Counted from the first letter of the stretch, positions 26,007-35,819 are shown. The stretch: 64,000 bases of DNA from Palsa-883 sp963847615 (GCA_963847615.1 CAWKAN010000025.1:434001-498000); one strand, 5' to 3'. The notes: generated by a model not told the origin, from the sequence alone. Numbers and translations: made by a program.

Positions 26007-28463
26007 TCAGAACGTGACACGCACGCCGCCGAAGCCACCGATCGGCGCCGCAGGGCTGTAGCTGCGCGGATCGCTTGCCCCGGGCGCTTGGGCGAGAAAC
26101 ACCGAGCTGGTCGGCGAGAATGTGCCGAAGGTGTAATAGCGCGCATCGGTCAAGTTCTGCACCCAGGCGAACAACTGGATATGGTCCGTCACCTGGTAGG
26201 TGGTGCTGAGGGTGAGCGTGACATAGGCCGGCAATGTCGGCGTGAGATTGGCCTCGTCGCCCAACAGGTAGGCGCCGCTCGCGGCAATGGCCGTGAGGCC
26301 CACCGTCCACTTGTCGGTCACCTTGTAGTCGGCGCCGACCTTCAACTGGTTCGCCGGGATGCCGGCCAAGCGGTCGCCGGGTCGGACGGTGATGCTGCCG
26401 TCGGCGTCGGCGGCCGGATTGTTGCCCGATGCCTCGACGAAGCCGGTCTGATAGGTGGCATCGATGTAGGAATAGGCGATGTAGGCGTGCCAGCGATCGG
26501 TCTTGAGCTGCAGCCCGGCGTCGATGCCCTGGCGGCGGGTCTGGCCGATATTGGCGAAATACGCGCGTCCCTGCGTGACGCTGTTGACGAACCCGATGTC
26601 GTCGTCGAGCAGGCTGTGGAACAATGCCAAGCTGTAGCTCACCTTGACGCCATCGAACGGCGCGAAAGCACCACGCAGGCCGGCCTCCACCGTGTGTGCC
26701 ACGACCTGTTTGAGATTCGGATCGCCAACGAAAAAATTGGCCAGGCTGCATGAATTGGCCGGGCCCGCGCAGGACAGCTCGGCCGGCGTCGGCGCGCGGT
26801 TCGCCTCGGCATAGCCGGCATAGGCGGTCAACCAGGGCGTGACCACATAGGTGACGCCGATCGCCGGGTTGAAGTGGTTGTAGCTGTGATTGCCGCTCAG
26901 ATCCCCACCGTTCTGATCGGTCAGATCGATCACCGCCGCATTGAACCGGCCGGACGCCGTCAGCGCCAGGCGCGGCGTCAGGTTCAGCGTGTCGGCCACA
27001 TAGAAACCGTACGCGGCATTGGAAATCGCGACGCGGACCGGCGAATTTGTTCCGGGTTCGTCGATCACCACGCCAGGCCCGACGAAGACGCGGTCGAGCG
27101 GCGTCAGCCCACCGATGTAGGACGTGGCGCTGAACAGGGTTTGTGCGCCGTCGAAGCTGACGCCCGCGACGGCGTGGTTTTTCAAACCGAACAGATCGTC
27201 GGTATTGGTCACCTGGGCCGACGCGCCGTAGGCATTGGTGTTGGTGGTCTGCTGGTCCAGTTCCGAATAGGGGCCGCCGCGCAGGAAGTCGGCAATCGTC
27301 GCGCCGCCCAGCGTGGTGCTGTACTCCCCCGGGCCGGAGCACAGCAGCCCGGATCCGTCGTTGCAGGGCGTGTCGTTTGGCGCGTTGCCGTTTTCCACAA
27401 GCTGGCGGAAATACCGATAATAGGCCACCGCCTGGACCGAGGTCGTATCGGTCACGTCAAGGTTGCCCGTCAGGCTCACCGCGGCATATTGATTGCCGAT
27501 CTGATTTGGCGCGGTGAACTGGGCGCGCGGGTCCGCGGCCAGCAACTGGACCGGCGCGGTGCCAGGGCCGTTGAGCACGTCGTGCGCCAGCGTGACATTG
27601 AGGTGCAGTTCGGCCCGCTCGCCCCGCCAGCCGACGTCGCCGTAGAAATTCTGCAGATCGGAGGATTGCAGATCGCGCCAGCCGCCCTGGTGCAGCACGT
27701 TGGCGGCCACATAGGTCGAGGTGTTGCCGGACTGCTTGCCGTACTGGAACTCCCCCTGGACTTGGCCGAACGAACCGCCGGACAGGTCAGCCTCGAAACC
27801 ATGATAGGTGAAGCCGTTGTTGAGCTGGACATTCACCGAGCCGCCGAGCGCGTTGAGCCCGAACACCGGGTTGGACCCCTCGAGATTGATCCGGTCGATG
27901 GCGATGTCGGGGAGCAGATCCCACTCCACCGTGTCGCCGAACGGCTGATTGAAGCGAACGCCGTTGACATAGACCGCGAGCCCTTGCGGCGTGCCTTGCA
28001 GCGGCGAGGCGGCGAAGCCGTGATAGACGAAGGTCGGCTGAAACGGGTTGCCCGAAGCGGAGGCCAGCGAGACGCCACCGACCTGTTGGTTCAATGCTCC
28101 CGTCAGATCCGGCGTTCCCTGGCGCTTCAGGTCGTTGCTGTCCAGCACGTGGGTTTCGGCCGGGACCGTGTTCCGATCGACGCCCGAGCCGATCAGCGGG
28201 GAGGCCCCGATCACCTCCACCGGGGGCAGCATCGTTGTCCCTGGCGCGGACGCGGGCGATGGCGCGGCGGCCGGCGCGGTGGCCGGCGCACTTGCCGGCG
28301 CGCCTGCCCGCGCGCTCCCCGGTCCTGGGCCAGCCGCATCCTGTGCCCATGCAACGGCCGCAAAACCGTGCAGCAGCAGCACGACCGCAAGGACGCGCCG
28401 CCCGATCGTGCTTCGGCCGCCCGTCGTGCGGTACGCCGGGTCCGCGCGGGCGACGGCGTTCAA
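26007..28463 (-). CDS. TonB-dependent outer-membrane receptor
   Basis: This is an outer-membrane gated barrel that takes up scarce ligands with energy from TonB. Of 818 residues, the first ~35 contain a signal peptide (RRVLAVVLLLHGFAAVAWAQ). A Pro/Ala linker follows, then a plug domain with QGLAVYVNGVRFNQPFGDTV and NPVFGLNALGGSVNVQL, then the barrel, which ends in the canonical aromatic F (GGVRVTF). I place the start at TTG 28463, which overlaps the tonB stop (TTGA); a GTG at 28544 inside tonB is the alternative, and no ATG is available. The ligand is unknown; no siderophore or B12 genes are adjacent. Confidence 0.9.
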   Translation of the reverse strand: MNAVARADPAYRTTGGRSTIGRRVLAVVLLLHGFAAVAWAQDAAGPGPGSARAGAPASAPATAPAAAPSPASAPGTTMLPPVEVIGASPLIGSGVDRNTVPAETHVLDSNDLKRQGTPDLTGALNQQVGGVSLASASGNPFQPTFVYHGFAASPLQGTPQGLAVYVNGVRFNQPFGDTVEWDLLPDIAIDRINLEGSNPVFGLNALGGSVNVQLNNGFTYHGFEADLSGGSFGQVQGEFQYGKQSGNTSTYVAANVLHQGGWRDLQSSDLQNFYGDVGWRGERAELHLNVTLAHDVLNGPGTAPVQLLAADPRAQFTAPNQIGNQYAAVSLTGNLDVTDTTSVQAVAYYRYFRQLVENGNAPNDTPCNDGSGLLCSGPGEYSTTLGGATIADFLRGGPYSELDQQTTNTNAYGASAQVTNTDDLFGLKNHAVAGVSFDGAQTLFSATSYIGGLTPLDRVFVGPGVVIDEPGTNSPVRVAISNAAYGFYVADTLNLTPRLALTASGRFNAAVIDLTDQNGGDLSGNHSYNHFNPAIGVTYVVTPWLTAYAGYAEANRAPTPAELSCAGPANSCSLANFFVGDPNLKQVVAHTVEAGLRGAFAPFDGVKVSYSLALFHSLLDDDIGFVNSVTQGRAYFANIGQTRRQGIDAGLQLKTDRWHAYIAYSYIDATYQTGFVEASGNNPAADADGSITVRPGDRLAGIPANQLKVGADYKVTDKWTVGLTAIAASGAYLLGDEANLTPTLPAYVTLTLSTTYQVTDHIQLFAWVQNLTDARYYTFGTFSPTSSVFLAQAPGASDPRSYSPAAPIGGFGGVRVTF

Positions 28464-29479
28464 TTTTCCAGCCGGAACCGGACCGGAACCTCGGCGACCG
28501 CGGAAACCGGAATCCCGGCGCGGGTCGCCGGAATGAAGCGCCACCGGCGCACGGCCGACTGGGCGGCCGCGTCAAGGCTGGGATAGCCGCTGGTCTGCGC
28601 CACGTTCACGGCCAGCGGACTGCCGTCCGCCGCCACGCTGACGCGCAGCATCACGCGGCCTTGCTCGCGGCGTCGCAAGGCGATCTGCGGATAGGTTGGT
28701 GCCTCGTTGGTCTCCATCCCCGCGACCGGGCGCGGCGCGACCAGTGGCGCGGCCATGGCGGAGCGGGCATACGCCGTGGCAGACGGCGCCGCGGCCGGCG
28801 CGGGTGAGGGGGGCGGGGCGGACGCGGCGGGCATCCGGGCAGGCTCGGCCCGAGTTGGCGGTGCGGCCCGCCGGCGTGGCGGTGGCGTTTCGGTCGCGCG
28901 CGGAACGGTCTGGTCCACCCGTGCAGCGCGACGCGCCGGTTCGGGGTGGAGCGCGAGCGGCCACTTCGGCGCGGGCACGGCCGCGACGGCGGATGCGAGC
29001 GGGGGTGCGGGCGCCGGCGGTACCAAAGCCGGGGGGGCAAGCGGGGCTGCGGGTGCGGGCACCATCGGGGGGGCGGACGCCTCCCGGGTTGCCGGCGCAG
29101 GCGGTGCCATCATGGCGGGTGCCGGCGTCGCCTCCGGCGGTGGAACCGGCGGCGGCGTTGGCGGGTTGACCGGCGGCTCCGAGTGGCTCGCGTCCGCGGG
29201 CGCGGCGAGGACGTCATGCGACGCCGGAGATGCCGCATCGGTCGCCGACGGCGATGTCACGGGCGCGGGCTCGAACAGCAGCGTGACACGCGCCTCGGCC
29301 GGTGTGTCGGGCGTTTCAGTGTGGCGCGACAGAACCAGCGTGAGCGCCAGCAAGCAGGCGGCATGCGCCAGAAACGACAGCGTGATCGTTGCGGCAGGCA
29401 CGGTTGCCGCGCGGTGATGCGGGAAGTGCGGTCGTTCCGCCGTGACGTGGCCGGGCAGAGGCTGTGCGATCGCGCGCAT
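28460..29479 (-). CDS. tonB: TonB-family energy transducer
   Basis: This is an inner-membrane protein that transmits proton-motive force to outer-membrane receptors. A short cytoplasmic stretch is followed by one membrane helix (AATVPAATITLSFLAHAACLLALTLVL), a long Pro/Ala-rich periplasmic spacer, and a C-terminal TonB domain with the typical YPQIALRRREQGRVMLRVSV and a final RWRFIPATRAGIPV. I use ATG 29479 (339 aa); ATG 29539 and TTG 29557 upstream are also in frame and no ribosome-binding site decides. It is directly upstream of the receptor and overlaps it, so the pair is probably dedicated. No ExbB/ExbD is present here. Confidence 0.88.
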   Translation of the reverse strand: MRAIAQPLPGHVTAERPHFPHHRAATVPAATITLSFLAHAACLLALTLVLSRHTETPDTPAEARVTLLFEPAPVTSPSATDAASPASHDVLAAPADASHSEPPVNPPTPPPVPPPEATPAPAMMAPPAPATREASAPPMVPAPAAPLAPPALVPPAPAPPLASAVAAVPAPKWPLALHPEPARRAARVDQTVPRATETPPPRRRAAPPTRAEPARMPAASAPPPSPAPAAAPSATAYARSAMAAPLVAPRPVAGMETNEAPTYPQIALRRREQGRVMLRVSVAADGSPLAVNVAQTSGYPSLDAAAQSAVRRWRFIPATRAGIPVSAVAEVPVRFRLEN

Positions 29480-29638
29480 CGAGCGCCAGGAAAGGCCGCT
29501 TCGGGGTAGGGCGTACGCTGTGTGGCTGTTCTGGACCATTGTCCGCCCGACGCTCAATGCAATGCGTAACGGCGCTTTTCGCCGATCGCCATGTTGGTTG
29601 CCGGATCGGGTACGCGGATGGCCATACCGATCGTCAAC

Positions 29639-30533
29639 CTATCCCTTGATGCCCCCCATGGTCAGGCCTGCCACCATGAAGCGGCGGAGCGCGAAATAGA
29701 TCGCGATCGGCGGCAGCGAATAGATGATAGCGATCGCCATCATGTAATTCCATGGCGCCTCGTCGCTGTCGAAGAATTGATCGATCGTCACCGCGACGGT
29801 CATGTTCTTGGTGGATGACAGTAGAAGGAACTGATAGATATAATCGTTCCATGTCAGAATCAGGGCGTAGACGCCGACGGCGACCAGGGCGGGTGCCATC
29901 AGCGGCAGATAGATGTGCCAGATAGATCTGAATCGGCGTCGCACCGTCGATCTTCGCCAACTCGTCCAGTTCCATCGGGATCAACTTGGCGTATTGGTGC
30001 ATGATCAGAATGGCATAGGGTGTGGCGAACGTCACCATTGCCGCAACCACCGACCACAGGCTGTCCACCAGGCCGTACTCGTGCATGATGTGAACGTACG
30101 GGATGACCAGGAACGCCGTCGGCAGCACGTAGGTCAGCAACGCGAAGTCGGTGACGATCCAGCCCTTGCGCAGGCGCATCCGGCTCAACGAAAAACTCGC
30201 CAGCGAGCCGATCATCACGGTCAGCAGCATCGTCGCGATGCCCAGATAGATGCTGTTGGCGAACTGATGCCAGAAATGATCCATCAGCCAGTAATCTTCC
30301 GTCCAGACCGAACGGAAGCTGGAGAAATCGGGATCCGGCGGCCAGAGGCTGCCGGTGAATTCATCGGCGTCGGAATCGAGCGCCATCAGGACCATGTTGT
30401 AGACCGGCAGCAGCGTCCAGATCAGCAGCCCGACGCCAAGGGTGATGCCGGCCGCCTTGGTCCACAGCCGCCGCCTGCGAGCGCGCGACCGAAGTGCCGG
30501 CCGGCCGCCCGGCGTGCTCAACACGGCGCTCAT
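29639..30533 (-). pseudogene. Sugar-type ABC permease (MalG-like), frameshifted
   Basis: This is an inner-membrane permease of the carbohydrate uptake (CUT1) family. The first ~205 residues read normally up to DELAKIDGATPIQIY, the start of the EAA loop. A single-base shift near 29918-29925 then moves the frame. The remainder (IYLPLMAPALVAVGVYAL to MVAGLTMGGIKG) is intact in the next frame and ends at 29639. A full-length paralogue lies at 31481-32368, which makes the expected reading certain. It may be a real pseudogene or a sequencing error. The start overlaps the upstream permease stop by 4 bp. Confidence 0.85.
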
Positions 30534-31447
30534 AACTGCACGCCTGTCGCACGGGTACGCCGCATCAACCAGATCACGACCGGAATCAGGATGGGCAGTG
30601 CCGACATCATTGCCGCCACACCAAGGTCCGGGTAGCCGAAATCGAAGGCCTCGTGGAAGCCGTAGCTGGCCAGGACGTTGGTTGACATGCCCGGTGCGCC
30701 CGTGGTGACGAAATACACCGTGGGGAAGTCGCCGAGCGTCCAGACGGTGGAAAGCAGTGTGCAGACCAGGTAGACGTTCGCGAGCAATGGGAACGTGACG
30801 TAGATGAGACGCCGCGCGCCGGCGGCGCCGTCGATCGCGGCTGCCTCATAGATATCCTGCGGGATCGCCATCCGCGCGGCGATAAAGACCAGCGTCCAGA
30901 ACGGCAGCCATTTCCAGATGTAGGAGACGATATTCGCCCCCATCGCCACCCACTGGTGGACGAGAAACAGCGGTCCGTCGTGGCCGGTGACAGCCCGGAT
31001 CAGGCTGTCGACCAGGCCCCACTGGGTGACGAGCATGAAATGGATCGAGGTGAAGACGACCATCGCGGGCAACACCCAGGGTATCAGGAAGATGGCCAGC
31101 AGCGCGCGGATCCACCAGTTTCGGATCACGAAGAACCCGGACAGCAGAAACGCGAGAAACATCTGCACATTCACGCCGATCACGACGAACAGCAACGTGT
31201 TGATCGCCGTGGTGACATAGGTTGGGTCGGAGAAGAGCATTCCGTACAGCGATGGATTGCTGCCCATCCACAGGCCGAAGATGACGGGATAGACAACGAA
31301 GGCCGCAAACACGACGACATAAGGGATGATGAAGGCGATCGCCCATGTCGTGTCGGAACCTTGCAGGCGAAAGCGCCAGGGCGGGCGCCGCGATTGGCTG
31401 ACCGACATGGGCCGACCGAACCCGGCGACCTGCTGCGTGCTGCTCAT
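30530..31447 (-). CDS. Sugar-type ABC permease (MalF-like), intact
   Basis: The 305-residue CUT1 permease has six or more hydrophobic segments. The first is TWAIAFIIPYVVVFAAFVVYP, and the EAA-type loop is YEAAAIDGAAGARR, which docks the ATPase. It is a paralogue of the broken permease at 32365-33283, from which it differs clearly in sequence, so the duplication is old. It lies 33 bp after the MalG-like gene 31481-32368 and overlaps the frameshifted MalG-like gene. It may pair with the intact 31481-32368 product. DNA here is less GC-rich than in the dcw or liv regions. Confidence 0.9.
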   Translation of the reverse strand: MSSTQQVAGFGRPMSVSQSRRPPWRFRLQGSDTTWAIAFIIPYVVVFAAFVVYPVIFGLWMGSNPSLYGMLFSDPTYVTTAINTLLFVVIGVNVQMFLAFLLSGFFVIRNWWIRALLAIFLIPWVLPAMVVFTSIHFMLVTQWGLVDSLIRAVTGHDGPLFLVHQWVAMGANIVSYIWKWLPFWTLVFIAARMAIPQDIYEAAAIDGAAGARRLIYVTFPLLANVYLVCTLLSTVWTLGDFPTVYFVTTGAPGMSTNVLASYGFHEAFDFGYPDLGVAAMMSALPILIPVVIWLMRRTRATGVQL

Positions 31448-31480
31448 CGTTCCACCCCCGCGTTGCCGCGGCGAAGGTGC

Positions 31481-32368
31481 CTATCCCTTCACACCGCCCA
31501 TCGTCAGACCCGCCGTCATGTACCGCCGGAATCCGTAATACAGGATGATCGGCGGCAGCGCATAGATGATGGCGGTCGCCATCATGTAGTTCCACGGCGA
31601 CTCGTCGCTGTTGAGGAACTGCGCCAGCGCAACCGCGACCGTCATGCTGCTCGTCGACGACAGTAGCAGGAAATTGTACAGGTACTCATTCCAGGCAAGC
31701 AACAGCGCATAGGTGCCGACGGCAACCAGCGCCGGTGTCATCAGCGGGATATAGATCCGAGAATAGATCTGCAGCGGGTTGGCACCATCGATGCGAGCGG
31801 ATTCGTCCAACTCCATCGGGATGGACTTGCCGTACTGCGAGAAGATGAAGATCGCGTAGGGCGTGGCGAATGTCACCATCGCCGCGATGACCGACCAGAG
31901 ATGGTTCCCCAGGCCATAGATCTGCATGATCCGGTAGAACGGAATGGCCAGGAAGGATGCCGGAATGACGTAGGTCATCAGTGCCGCGTTGCTGAGCAGC
32001 CAGCCCTGGCGCAGGTGCATCCGTCCGATGGTGAAGCTGGCAAGCGAGCCGATGAGCAAGGTCAGGAACGTCGTCATCAGCGCGACGAACAGGCTGTTGC
32101 CGAACTGGTGCCAGAAATGCTCGAGGTACCAGAAGCCCTCGGTAAAGACGATGACGAAGCTGTGGAACGTCGGATGTTCCGGCCAGAGCAGGCCGCTGAA
32201 GATGTCGTCATGGGCGGAGAATGCGACCGAGACCATGTTGTAGATCGGCAGCAGTGACCAGATGAGCAGCAGGAACCCGAACACCAGGCACACTGCTTCC
32301 ATGAGGTAGCGTCGCAGTCGGTAGGTCCGCGGCGACGCGAGGCGCCTTCCGGCGGTCGTGGCACTCAT
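31481..32368 (-). CDS. Sugar-type ABC permease (MalG-like), intact
   Basis: The 295-residue CUT1 permease carries the EAA loop MELDESARIDGANPLQIYSRIYIPLM and the conserved C-terminus TAGLTMGGVKG. Hydrophobic segments lie near the N-terminus (CLVFGFLLLIWSLLPIYN) and throughout. The ATG overlaps the stop of the frameshifted MalF-like gene (ATGA). It is the intact counterpart of 29639-30533. The transporter needs a MalK/UgpC-type ATPase, which is not in this cluster and must be supplied from elsewhere. Confidence 0.92.
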   Translation of the reverse strand: MSATTAGRRLASPRTYRLRRYLMEAVCLVFGFLLLIWSLLPIYNMVSVAFSAHDDIFSGLLWPEHPTFHSFVIVFTEGFWYLEHFWHQFGNSLFVALMTTFLTLLIGSLASFTIGRMHLRQGWLLSNAALMTYVIPASFLAIPFYRIMQIYGLGNHLWSVIAAMVTFATPYAIFIFSQYGKSIPMELDESARIDGANPLQIYSRIYIPLMTPALVAVGTYALLLAWNEYLYNFLLLSSTSSMTVAVALAQFLNSDESPWNYMMATAIIYALPPIILYYGFRRYMTAGLTMGGVKG

Positions 32369-33283
32369 AGCTGTTTCTCCGACATGCGAAGCTTGCGCAT
32401 CAGCAGGAACACCAACGGGATCATCACCGGCAGCGCCGTCATGACCTCCGCCACGCCCAGACGCGGCAAGGACAGGGTGAACGCGTAACGAATGCCCAGT
32501 GTGGCGAGAACCTCGGTCGACATGGCCGGCCCACCGCCGGAGACGAAGTAGACCGCGTTGAAGTCACCAAGAGTGAAAATCGTTGACAGCAGCGTGCAGA
32601 CAAAATACAGGTTCGCCATCAACGGCCAGGTCACATTCGCGAACCGGCGGAACCCCGTGGCGCCATCCACCGCGGCGGCCTCGTACAGCTCCTGCGGAAC
32701 CGCCATCCGCCCCGCCAGGAAGATGATTGTCCAGAACGGCATGTTCTTCCAGATATAGGCGGCGATATTGCACGCCATCCCGGACCAGTGGTAGTTGAGG
32801 TAGACTGGCCCGTCGATCCCGAACAGCCAATACAGCAGATTGTTCAGCAGGCCCGTACTGGCCGTCGAAAAACCAATGGATCGAAAGGAACGCCGGCAAG
32901 GCCGGCGTTGCCCAGGGCAGGATGTAAAGCATCAGCAGGGCCTTGACCCACCAGCCCTTGCGCATGAAGAAGCCGGACAGCAGGAAGGCGCCGATGATGT
33001 GCAGGTTCACGCCGACGCCGACATAGATCAGCGTGTTGACAACGGCCATGCTGTAGCGCGGATCCTCGACCAGGTCCGAGTACAGGGCTGGCTCACTGCC
33101 GAGCCATAGCCCGTAAACGACCGGGTAGACGACGAACAACAGGAAAATGGCAATGTATGGCATGGCGAAGCCGAGCGCCCAGACGTGGTCGGGGCCGAAC
33201 AGACCGCTGTGCCACGTTCTGCGCCGCAGCCGGACTGTTCCGATGGCCTGGCCAACCGGAACAGCCTGCTGTGTCGTGCTCAT
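32365..33283 (-). pseudogene. Sugar-type ABC permease (MalF-like), frameshifted
   Basis: The N-terminal ~145 residues read as a CUT1 permease up to FLSIHWFFDGQYG. A one-base shift near 32850-32855 then sends the frame into nonsense. In the next frame the protein resumes with LLNNLLYWLFGIDGP, carries the YEAAAVDGATGFRR ATPase-docking loop and ends MRKLRMSEKQL at 32365. The intact paralogue at 30530-31447 confirms the expected product. It lies 17 bp after the binding-protein gene. A sequencing error cannot be excluded. Confidence 0.85.
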
Positions 33284-33299
33284 GTTCGCCTCGCCAGTC

Positions 33300-34679
33300 C
33301 TAGGTGACGGTGAATTTCGAGAAGATCTGGTCCATCCGCTTGAAGGCCTTGTCGATCGCCTGCTCAGGCGACATGCCGTTCTTCACGACATCGGCGACGG
33401 TGCTTTGCTGGAGCTGTTCGGCGGCGACCTGGCCCCAAGCCGGGTTGAAGCCTTCCCATGGCGGCAAGGTCGGGCTCAGCACGCATTCGTGCACATACGG
33501 CGCAAGACACGGCTCGCCGCTGTTGAGCCACCAGGGATCGTCCTTCACGACCTGTGGTATCGCCGGCACCCAGCGGCCCAGGCCAGCCTTGAGGTTCTCG
33601 TTCATCACCTTCGGCTGCATCCAGTACTTCATCAGGTCCTTGGCGACCTCGACACTCTTCGCCCCCTTGGGGATGAAGCCGCCACCGACGCCAGTCTGGT
33701 TTTCGATCAGAGTGCCATTCTTGAACTTCGGCATGCCGAGCGTCACGATATCGTGATAAAACGCCTGCTTGTCGTTGATCATCGCCAGCTCGGTCGACAG
33801 CGTGCCGTCGAAGTCCATGATGAACAGCTTCTCGTGGAAGCCGTTGTTGTCGTCGGCATCGTTCCAGCTCAGCGCTTCGGGCGGGACAATGCCTTTCTTA
33901 TACAGGCCGGCCATGAAGCCAGTGGCACTGATCGCCGCCTGTTTCACCTGCGGATCGTCGGTATGCAGCTTGCCGTCCGACGTGACCATGCCCTTCCCGC
34001 CGTTGGCGATGAGCATGTGTTGATACAGGTTGTTGCCGTCGTTGGGTCCGACGGTGGTCACCTGCAGGCCGAGCGCGTAGACGTGCCGCATGCCGCTCTT
34101 GCGCAGGGGTTCCTGCATCGGGCCGAAGAATTCCCAGCGCGCATCCCAGGTATCCGGGATGTCGGAGACCTTGAAGCCGGCCTTCTCGACCAGGCTGCCC
34201 CAGATGTGGAACGGCGTGCCGCCCTGCTTGATCGGGCAGAGGTAGAAGCTGCGTTTCTTGTCGGCCTTGTTGTAGAACGCGGCCCCCACCCGTGCCGTGT
34301 CGCTGAGCATCTTCTCGTAGGGCGCAACGACGTCCGATACGTCAACGAACTTATCGTTCCAGGCGTTCTGCGCGATGATGGTCGCCGGCGCATCCATGAA
34401 GATCAGGTCCGGCACGTCGCCACTGGTGATCGCCGAGATCGTTTTCTGATTCTGCGCCATGAACGGCATGATGCTGTAGTCAAGCTTGTTGCCGCTCTCC
34501 TTCATGTAGTCCTCGGCAACCTTCTTGAACGCCGCGTCCTCCTGGGGAATGAAGCCCTGATTGACCCACACGGTCGCAGTCTTCGCCTGTGCGTTGGCGA
34601 TATAGGGTCGCGCCAGCGTGGCGGCTGCCACCACTCCGAAAGAGCCGCCGACGACCGCCCTACGGCTGAGTTTGCCCAT
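33300..34679 (-). CDS. Sugar-type ABC transporter substrate-binding protein
   Basis: The 459-residue periplasmic binding protein of the CUT1 (SBP_bac_1) family begins MGKLSRRAVVGGSFGVVAAATLARP, a twin-arginine signal. The mature part reads NQGFIPQEDAAFKKVAEDYMKESGNKL and PDLIFMDAPA, typical of sugar or polyol binders. It is the first gene of the minus-strand cluster followed by four permease genes. The start codon has GGAG at good spacing. The ligand is unknown. Confidence 0.92.
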   Translation of the reverse strand: MGKLSRRAVVGGSFGVVAAATLARPYIANAQAKTATVWVNQGFIPQEDAAFKKVAEDYMKESGNKLDYSIMPFMAQNQKTISAITSGDVPDLIFMDAPATIIAQNAWNDKFVDVSDVVAPYEKMLSDTARVGAAFYNKADKKRSFYLCPIKQGGTPFHIWGSLVEKAGFKVSDIPDTWDARWEFFGPMQEPLRKSGMRHVYALGLQVTTVGPNDGNNLYQHMLIANGGKGMVTSDGKLHTDDPQVKQAAISATGFMAGLYKKGIVPPEALSWNDADDNNGFHEKLFIMDFDGTLSTELAMINDKQAFYHDIVTLGMPKFKNGTLIENQTGVGGGFIPKGAKSVEVAKDLMKYWMQPKVMNENLKAGLGRWVPAIPQVVKDDPWWLNSGEPCLAPYVHECVLSPTLPPWEGFNPAWGQVAAEQLQQSTVADVVKNGMSPEQAIDKAFKRMDQIFSKFTVT

Positions 34680-35042
34680 GGTTCGTCTCCGTTTCCCTGT
34701 TTACGGCGTACCCTTTGTCTGCGGGCGCGCCTTGTTGATTGTTTACATATGCAACTCGTCTGCCCGCGACGCAGGGCGCAAAACACTCTTGCAAGATCGA
34801 GATTACGTCATGTCACGGGTCGGCACGGCACGTCGTGCGTGCGGCAAGGCCAAACGGCGCCATCGCCCGCAGCACCGGCTTGCGGACTTTCAAAGCACTA
34901 TCAACCGTTTCCGCGCGGCCCACTGACCGAGCCACGCGAACGACGGACGAACACTACCGGCACGACGCCGCGTCGTCCATCACTTTTGTATGTGCCGCCC
35001 GGCGCCGGGAGGGCAGCTCCCAGGCGCCGCGTCGCGCGGCCG
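34680..35042. promoter_or_regulatory. Upstream region of the sugar ABC cluster
   Basis: This 363-bp non-coding stretch holds the promoter of the cluster. Two TGTTTAC heptamers lie in direct orientation at 34698-34704 and 34740-34746, 42 bp apart, in a locally A/T-richer segment. GTAAACA is the half-site of many LacI-family sugar operators. No regulator gene is nearby and no -35/-10 pair is clear. Confidence 0.4.
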
Positions 35043-35819
35043 TCAGCTCTTGTAGTCGGGCTCGCTGCGATCGAGCATCCGCTTCAGCGCGTCGAAGTGC
35101 CAGTCGTACGGCTTGCGTCCGCCATAGCTCTCGCCCTTGCGATAGCAGGCCCAGGTGTCCTGGATGACGTTCTCCGGCAGGTGCTTGAGCGGCCGGCCGG
35201 TCCACATCGCATAGAGCTGCACCTGGGCCACGCGCTCGGTGTAGTACAGCAGGTCGTAGGCCTTGGCGACCGAGGGGGCGACGATGCCGACGCCGTGGCT
35301 GGCCATCATCAGCACTTCCTTGTCGCCGATCAGGCCGGCGAGCCGCTCGCCCTCCTCCGGCTCGAACGCCGGGCCGGTATAGGCGTTGTCGTAGGCGGTG
35401 TGCATCATGATACCGAGTTCGGTCTGGCCGATCGGCAGGATGCTCTGGTCTTCCAGCCGCGCGAGCGCGCTGCCGAACGGCATGTGGGTGTGCAGCACGC
35501 AGACGCCGTGCGCCACCAGCCGGTGGATCGGTGCGTGGATGCAATAGCAGGAGCGCTCGATCTCGCCCTCGCCGGCGAGCAGGGTGCCGTCATAGCCGAC
35601 TTCCATGAAGCAGCTTGCCGTCACCTCGGACCAGTGCAGGCCGAACGGGATCTGGTAGTAGCGGTCGTCGTGCCCCGGCACGCGCAGGGTGAAGTGGTTG
35701 AAGATGCCTTCGTGAAAGCCATGCTGCACCGCCATGCGATGCGCCGCCGCCAGATCGATGCGCGCCTGCCATTGCGCGGCTTCGCTCTCGGTCGTGGTCC
35801 CGATTGATTCCAACGGCAT
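35043..35819 (-). CDS. Class II aldolase/adducin-family protein
   Basis: The 258-residue protein belongs to the zinc-dependent family of fuculose-phosphate aldolase and related proteins. The metal-binding HTHMPFGSA motif is present, as is the second histidine region MASHGVGIVAPSVAKAYDLLY. FNHFTLRVPGHDDRYY near the start is typical of members of unknown substrate, often in catabolic loci. The start at 35819 is set by a GGAGGGG site five bases upstream; the longer frame to 35882 has none. It may act on a sugar-derived acid imported by the neighbouring transporter, which is only inference from position. Confidence 0.88.
   Translation of the reverse strand: MPLESIGTTTESEAAQWQARIDLAAAHRMAVQHGFHEGIFNHFTLRVPGHDDRYYQIPFGLHWSEVTASCFMEVGYDGTLLAGEGEIERSCYCIHAPIHRLVAHGVCVLHTHMPFGSALARLEDQSILPIGQTELGIMMHTAYDNAYTGPAFEPEEGERLAGLIGDKEVLMMASHGVGIVAPSVAKAYDLLYYTERVAQVQLYAMWTGRPLKHLPENVIQDTWACYRKGESYGGRKPYDWHFDALKRMLDRSEPDYKS

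Noticed and set aside
29900..32860. Programmed frameshifting in the two broken permease genes
   Set aside because: No slippery heptamer or downstream structure was seen, the two sites are at different places in different subunits, and both have intact paralogues.
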